Part shown: positions 60,192 to 64,000 of the stretch, in pieces
Layout of the letters: every line of letters begins with the position of its first letter
How positions within the stretch are numbered: the stretch's first letter is position 1
From: Mesorhizobium sp. WSM4306
Lineage (GTDB): Bacteria; Pseudomonadota; Alphaproteobacteria; Rhizobiales; Rhizobiaceae
Assembly (NCBI RefSeq): GCF_007003975.1
Contig: NZ_VFTC01000030.1
Location: forward strand, 1 to 64,000
DNA length: 64,000 nucleotides
Direction of reading: 5' to 3'
Program-made: the position numbers and the translations under genes
Notes under the pieces: model-generated
Databases searched by the model: none
Told to the model about the DNA's origin: nothing
What the model saw: only the letters and a program-made list of their open reading frames with translations

Positions 60192-61166
60192 ATGAACCTT
60201 TCGACCCCTGAAAAATCCGGCGCCGCCAGCCTGGAAGCCATCGCTCGCAATGGCAGCCTGCTCCGCCGCATCGCCGTGCGCATCCCGACCTATCTCAAGG
60301 ATATGCGCGAGAATCCGGCCTGGCTGCCGATGTTCATGCTTGCCCGCACCATGCCGGCGCGCAAGTTGCACTGGCTGGGCGCCAAAGCCGCGCGCCCGGC
60401 GCAGAGTGCCGGAGCGACGATGTTCGAGGGCGTCGAGCTCAAGTCGATCGTCGAAACGCTGCGCAGCGATGGGTTGTTTTCTGGCTTGGTGCTGCCGCAG
60501 GCAATCCACGAAGAGATCGCCAGCTTCGCGCAGAGCACACCATGCTTCGGCAATTTCGATCGCCGGCTCGAATTCCTGCCTGGGGATCATGCCGAGGCAG
60601 AGAAGCGTTTCGGCCGTTCCTTGCTCAGCGGCCACTATTTCGAGCGCATCCTCGGCTGCAAGGCGGCACTCGCCATCCAGGACGACCCGTTGCTGCTCGA
60701 CATCGCCCAGCACTATCTGGGCGGGCAGGCAAAGCTGATCACCACGCGCGTATGGTGGAGTTTTCCGACCGGAGAGGCCTCCGACGCCGACAAGAACCTC
60801 GCCTCGCTCGGCAAATATCATTTCGATCTCGACGACTGGCGGATGCTGAAATTCTTCTTCTACCTGAAACCTTGCGATACCGGCACCGGCCCGCATGTGT
60901 ACGTCAGGGGCAGCCACAACAGGCGCAGCCTCAAGCACCAGCTGACGCTGCTGGTCGGCCATCCGGCCGAAGAGGTGCTCAAGGTCTATGGCGACGACAG
61001 CCCGATCACGCTGACCGGCGACGCCGGTCTCGGCTTTGTCGAGGATCCGTTCGGCTTCCATATGGGCACCGTGCCGTCGCGCACGCCGCGGCTGATGATG
61101 GAAGTCGGCTTCGGTGTGTCGCCGCCCTCGCGCCGCCGCTTCCACGGCGAACCCGTCATCCGCTGA
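60192..61166 (+). CDS. Phytanoyl-CoA dioxygenase-like protein
   Basis: A 324-residue protein whose second half resembles the PhyH family of Fe(II)/2-oxoglutarate oxygenases: YHFDLDDWRMLKFFFYLKPC provides HxD, and FGFHMGTVPSRTPRLMMEVG gives the distal His and the cosubstrate Arg. The substrate is unknown. A palindrome, TTGTGC-ATT-GCACAA (60069-60083), lies 109 bp before the ATG. It overlaps the end of the convergent GFA gene by 11 bp. Confidence 0.68.
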   Translation: MNLSTPEKSGAASLEAIARNGSLLRRIAVRIPTYLKDMRENPAWLPMFMLARTMPARKLHWLGAKAARPAQSAGATMFEGVELKSIVETLRSDGLFSGLVLPQAIHEEIASFAQSTPCFGNFDRRLEFLPGDHAEAEKRFGRSLLSGHYFERILGCKAALAIQDDPLLLDIAQHYLGGQAKLITTRVWWSFPTGEASDADKNLASLGKYHFDLDDWRMLKFFFYLKPCDTGTGPHVYVRGSHNRRSLKHQLTLLVGHPAEEVLKVYGDDSPITLTGDAGLGFVEDPFGFHMGTVPSRTPRLMMEVGFGVSPPSRRRFHGEPVIR

Positions 61167-61584
61167 CCTTGATCTCGACCGGCATCCAGCGCGCCTGGCG
61201 CCGGGCCATGCGGCCCTCGCGGTTCTCGGCATCGTAATCCATGGCGACCGGCTCGCGGCTGAACCGCCGCCGGTCGTCCAAGGCATTGACGATGACGATC
61301 GCCTTGGGGTCGCCGCCGTCGGTGGTCACAGCCGCGACATAGACGCCGCAGTCGCGGCAGATGAGATAGTCGGCGGTGCGCAAGCCGAACCGGTATCGGT
61401 GCAACCGCGCCTCGTCCTCGACCGTGACGATCAACCGACCCTGCGGATCGGCGGCAGCGCGCGAGCCATGCCGGACGCAGAACGCGCATTGGCAGGCGCG
61501 GATCTCCATCTCGGATGGTTCGATCCCAGTTTCGAATGTCAGGTGGATGGCGCCGCAATGGCAGCCGCCGCGATACGCTCTCAT
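61156..61584 (-). CDS. GFA (CENP-V) zinc-domain protein
   Basis: A 142-residue protein of the glutathione-dependent formaldehyde-activating family. Zinc ligands are visible in GGCHCGAIHL, RACQCAFCVRHGSRA and CRDCGVYV. Most members have no shown formaldehyde role; a small thiol- or zinc-linked function is likely. Confidence 0.85.
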   Translation of the reverse strand: MRAYRGGCHCGAIHLTFETGIEPSEMEIRACQCAFCVRHGSRAAADPQGRLIVTVEDEARLHRYRFGLRTADYLICRDCGVYVAAVTTDGGDPKAIVIVNALDDRRRFSREPVAMDYDAENREGRMARRQARWMPVEIKVSG

Positions 61585-61712
61585 CGGATCATTCCGCCTT
61601 GAGTGACTTGGCCGCAGACTACGCCTTAGGCAACTCGCAGGAAATGACCTCTCGAAGGCGTAGCTGGCATTCCGCCTGACAAAGGCAGCGCTGAACCGCT
61701 ATCCGCCTTGCT

Positions 61713-62267
61713 TTACGAGCCGGCCTTGCCGCGGCGCAAATGCTCGTCCAGGCGCGGCATGATCTCGACGAAGTTGCAGGGCATGTGGCGATAGTCGAGC
61801 TGCGGCTTCAATATGCCGTCCCATGCGTCCTTGCAGGCGCCGGGCGAGCCCGGCAGCACGAAGACGAAGGTGGCGTTGACGACACCGCCGGTCGCCCGGC
61901 TTTGCACCGTCGAGGTGCCGATCTTGTCGTAGGAAATGCGGTGGAAGACTCCGGAAAAGCCGTCCATGCGCTTTTCGAAGATCGGCTCCAGGGCCTCCGG
62001 CGTCACGTCGCGGCCGGTGAAGCCGGTGCCGCCGGTGGTGATGACGACATCGATATCCTTGTCCCGTGACCATGCCAGGACCGTATCGCGGATCTTTTCA
62101 CGATCGTCGGTGACGATGTCGCGCGCGGCCAGCACATGGCCGGCCTCGGCGATACGGTCGGCCAGCGTCTGGCCGGATTTGTCGTCGGCGAGGCTGCGCG
62201 TATCCGAAACGGTCAGCACCGCAATGCGCACCGGAATGAACGGGCGGTTCTCGTCAATTTTGGCCAT
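61713..62267 (-). CDS. moaB: Molybdenum cofactor biosynthesis protein B
   Basis: A 184-residue MoaB/MogA-fold protein. The molybdopterin-binding motif is ITTGGTGFTGRDVTPEAL; RIAVLTVSDTRSLADDKSGQ and FVLPGSPGACKDAWD are further signatures. It adenylates molybdopterin or assists that step. The start is ATG 62267 and it overlaps ispE by 14 bp, so the two are coupled. Confidence 0.9.
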   Translation of the reverse strand: MAKIDENRPFIPVRIAVLTVSDTRSLADDKSGQTLADRIAEAGHVLAARDIVTDDREKIRDTVLAWSRDKDIDVVITTGGTGFTGRDVTPEALEPIFEKRMDGFSGVFHRISYDKIGTSTVQSRATGGVVNATFVFVLPGSPGACKDAWDGILKPQLDYRHMPCNFVEIMPRLDEHLRRGKAGS

Positions 62268-63147
62268 CGGCTCCCTCCGAAGCGATGCTGCGCGTCGCGG
62301 CGACGAACCAGTCCGGTTCGCGGCTGCGAATCTCGGCCGCCGCGCGCTTGGCGACATTGCCGGTCTCGAACAGCCCGAAGCATGTCGCGCCGGACCCCGA
62401 CATGCGCGAGAATCCCGACCCGGCCCGGTTCAACAGGGAAAGCGCCCGTCCGATGGGCGGCTGGATCGCGAGTGCGGCCGATTCGAGATCGTTGCGGGTG
62501 ACCTCCAGCCAGTTGCGCATACTGTGGAAGTCAAAGCCGCGCGGCAGGGGCGGCAGTCCATCATTGTCGCGTTTCTCGAGGGCGTTGAACACGTCGGGCG
62601 TTGAGACGGCGACGCCGGGATTGACCAGCACCAAAGCGAGTGCGGGAAAATCCGGCACCAGCGACAGCTCGTCGCCGACACCGCGCGCGACCAGCGGTTT
62701 TGCGGAAAGACACATCGGCACGTCAGCGCCGAGCGTGAGACCGATCCGCGCTAATTCGGCCTCGCCGATGTCGAGACCCCATGTCCGGACAAGACCGCGC
62801 AGCACCGCTGCGGCATCACTCGAACCGCCGCCGACGCCGGAGGCGACCGGCAGGTTCTTTTCCAGCCGGATGACAACCGGCGGCGCGCTCTGCTGGCCTG
62901 CCTGGCTGCGCAGCGCCTCGCGCGCCTTCACCACCAGATTGCTGTCGTCTATCGGCACAGAAGTCGCATAGCGGCCCGCTACGGAGAACCGGTCGCTGTC
63001 GGCGGGCTCGATCTCGACCCTGTCGCCGAAGCGGGTGAAAACGACCAGGCTCTCAAGCAGATGATAGCCGTCGGCACGCCTGCCGGTGACATGCAGCGCC
63101 AGATTTATCTTGGCAGGCGCAAGCCATGTCCGGGCTGCGGCATCCAC
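62254..63147 (-). CDS. ispE: 4-diphosphocytidyl-2-C-methyl-D-erythritol kinase
   Basis: A 297-residue GHMP kinase of the MEP isoprenoid pathway. N-terminal APAKINLALHVTGRRADGYH binds substrate; the ATP loop is PVASGVGGGSSDAAA (about residues 101-115); RMSGSGATCFGLF is the C-terminal GHMP motif. Its presence implies a standard MEP pathway and therefore a separate DXR, which matters for judging the DRL-like gene at 15.4 kb. Confidence 0.95.
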   Translation of the reverse strand: MDAAARTWLAPAKINLALHVTGRRADGYHLLESLVVFTRFGDRVEIEPADSDRFSVAGRYATSVPIDDSNLVVKAREALRSQAGQQSAPPVVIRLEKNLPVASGVGGGSSDAAAVLRGLVRTWGLDIGEAELARIGLTLGADVPMCLSAKPLVARGVGDELSLVPDFPALALVLVNPGVAVSTPDVFNALEKRDNDGLPPLPRGFDFHSMRNWLEVTRNDLESAALAIQPPIGRALSLLNRAGSGFSRMSGSGATCFGLFETGNVAKRAAAEIRSREPDWFVAATRSIASEGADGQN

Positions 63148-63173
63148 AGTGTCGGCTGTTGACGGGATGATGC

Positions 63174-63359
63174 TCAGTCCTTGGCCAGGCGGTATTCGCC
63201 GGTCTTGGGATCCTTGACCAGCGTGCCGTTGGCGCCGTTGGCCGCCTGCTTTTCGGTGCGCCGGACCTTGGCGGTCACGCGCTCGGCCTCGCGGATGAAG
63301 GTGCGGTAGCCGAAATAAGCGGCGGCGCCGACAATCGCGAAGAAAATGATCTGCGGCAT
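63174..63359 (-). CDS. Small single-pass membrane protein
   Basis: A 61-residue protein: an N-terminal membrane segment (IIFFAIVGAAAYFGYRTFIR), a charged helix, and a C-terminal LVKDPKTGEYRLAKD motif. It is a conserved small protein of rhizobia without known function. The start is ATG 63359 after a GGAGG-like site. Confidence 0.75.
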   Translation of the reverse strand: MPQIIFFAIVGAAAYFGYRTFIREAERVTAKVRRTEKQAANGANGTLVKDPKTGEYRLAKD

Positions 63360-63441
63360 CTCAAAATTCCTCCCTCGCAAGGCGGCAAAGGCGGCCGATC
63401 GGGTCGGTCAGGCTGTTATGCTAGACGGTTTCCCTGCTTTT

Positions 63442-64000
63442 TCAAAGCCCGAAGCGCGCCCACAATGCGCGCTCTTCCGCCGCATCGATCACGCCGCTGG
63501 CGGCAGCGGCCGCAATCTCGGGCGCTGAAAAGCGTGAACCGAACAGGCCGATGCGGCCAAACAGGCCACGCGGCGCGGTGACCAGCCGGAGCTCGGTTTT
63601 CGCGCCGAAGCGGGTCTTCAGCACCGTGCGCATGTCGCTCAACGCATCGACGAGGCCAAGCTCCAGCCCCTTCTTGCCGGTCCAGAACAGGCCGGTGAAC
63701 AGGTCCGGATCGTCCTTCAGCTTCGAGCCGCGGCGCTCCTTGACCAGGTCGATGAAGGTGTCGTGCACCTCAAGCTGCAACGCCTTCAGGCGCTCGACAT
63801 CTTCCTTCTTTTCCGGCTTGAACGGGTCGAGCACCGCCTTGTTCTGGCCGGCGGTGTGGACGCGGCGCTCGATGCCGATCTTCTTCATCAGTTCGGGAAA
63901 ACCGAACGAGGCAGAGACCACGCCGATCGAACCGACGATGGAGGACGGATCGGCAAAGATCTCGTCGCCGGCGACCGCGATCATGTAGCCGCCCGAGGCC
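63442..64000 (-). CDS. S49-family signal peptide peptidase (SppA/SohB type), partial
   Basis: The C-terminal 186 residues of a membrane peptidase that degrades cleaved signal peptides; the 5' end lies beyond the window. The catalytic serine is just inside the edge: ASGGYM, Ser codon at 63994-63996. Then come VAGDEIFADPSSIVGSIGVV, RRVHTAGQNKAVLDPFKPEK, and GLFWTGKKGLELGLVDAL. No frame damage is seen. Confidence 0.88.
   Translation of the reverse strand, partial: ASGGYMIAVAGDEIFADPSSIVGSIGVVSASFGFPELMKKIGIERRVHTAGQNKAVLDPFKPEKKEDVERLKALQLEVHDTFIDLVKERRGSKLKDDPDLFTGLFWTGKKGLELGLVDALSDMRTVLKTRFGAKTELRLVTAPRGLFGRIGLFGSRFSAPEIAAAAASGVIDAAEERALWARFGL

Overview
The window is high-GC DNA with dense, mostly leftward transporter operons. 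Its features point to a Rhizobiales alphaproteobacterium, most likely Mesorhizobium or a close relative: a split F0-only ATP synthase operon carrying both b' and b subunits, a bacA peptide transporter, many rhizobial-type sugar and amine ABC operons with local regulators, long palindromic intergenic repeats of the kind common in Mesorhizobium, and an sRNA of the alphaproteobacterial CCUCCUCCC (cuckoo/alpha-r14) type. I saw no tRNA, rRNA, CRISPR array, insertion sequence or phage module. The organism assignment is inference from content, not from a search.

Layout. 1-7 kb: a trimethylamine monooxygenase (tmm) with a divergent XRE-cupin regulator, facing a convergent betaine/TMAO-type ABC transporter. 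7-17 kb: a polyol or sugar catabolic locus (two short-chain dehydrogenases, a ribose-type ABC transporter, a SorC-type regulator, an FGGY kinase and a DRL-type reductoisomerase-like oxidoreductase); both of its operons carry TGAACA motifs. 17-20.6 kb: an enolase-superfamily dehydratase/epimerase, a GntR regulator with an apparent 2-bp frameshift, the stub of a second enolase gene, a BesD-like Fe(II)/2-oxoglutarate oxygenase and a LysR regulator. 20.6-26.1 kb: an RND efflux pump with a TetR repressor and two matching operators. 26.2-31.9 kb: a three-hairpin sRNA, then a xylose-type ABC operon with a LacI regulator and an upstream FAH-family sugar-acid enzyme. 32-38 kb: an amine oxidase plus polyamine-type ABC operon with its own XRE-cupin regulator. 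38-48 kb: scattered small genes (SRAP peptidase, ArsR/SRPBCC pair, ArsC-like, DUF488, M29 aminopeptidase, MFS exporter, bacA, a deacetylase). 48-64 kb: housekeeping core (YfgM-like, der, SleB hydrolase, atpI-B-E-F'-F, rnhB, radical SAM, moaB, ispE, S49 peptidase).

The first 38 kb reads as a chain of self-contained catabolic modules, each pairing an uptake system with enzymes and a local regulator, and in most modules I could find a candidate operator by eye. From about 48 kb onward the content becomes conserved and housekeeping.

The most notable items are the alpha-r14-like sRNA at 26.2 kb, the FGGY-kinase/DRL pair as a possible undescribed branched-polyol pathway, the oxygenase/enolase pair with decayed neighbours at 16.8-19.6 kb, and several operator families (at 0.8-1.0, 12.4/16.7, 18.7, 25.4 and 32-33.4 kb).
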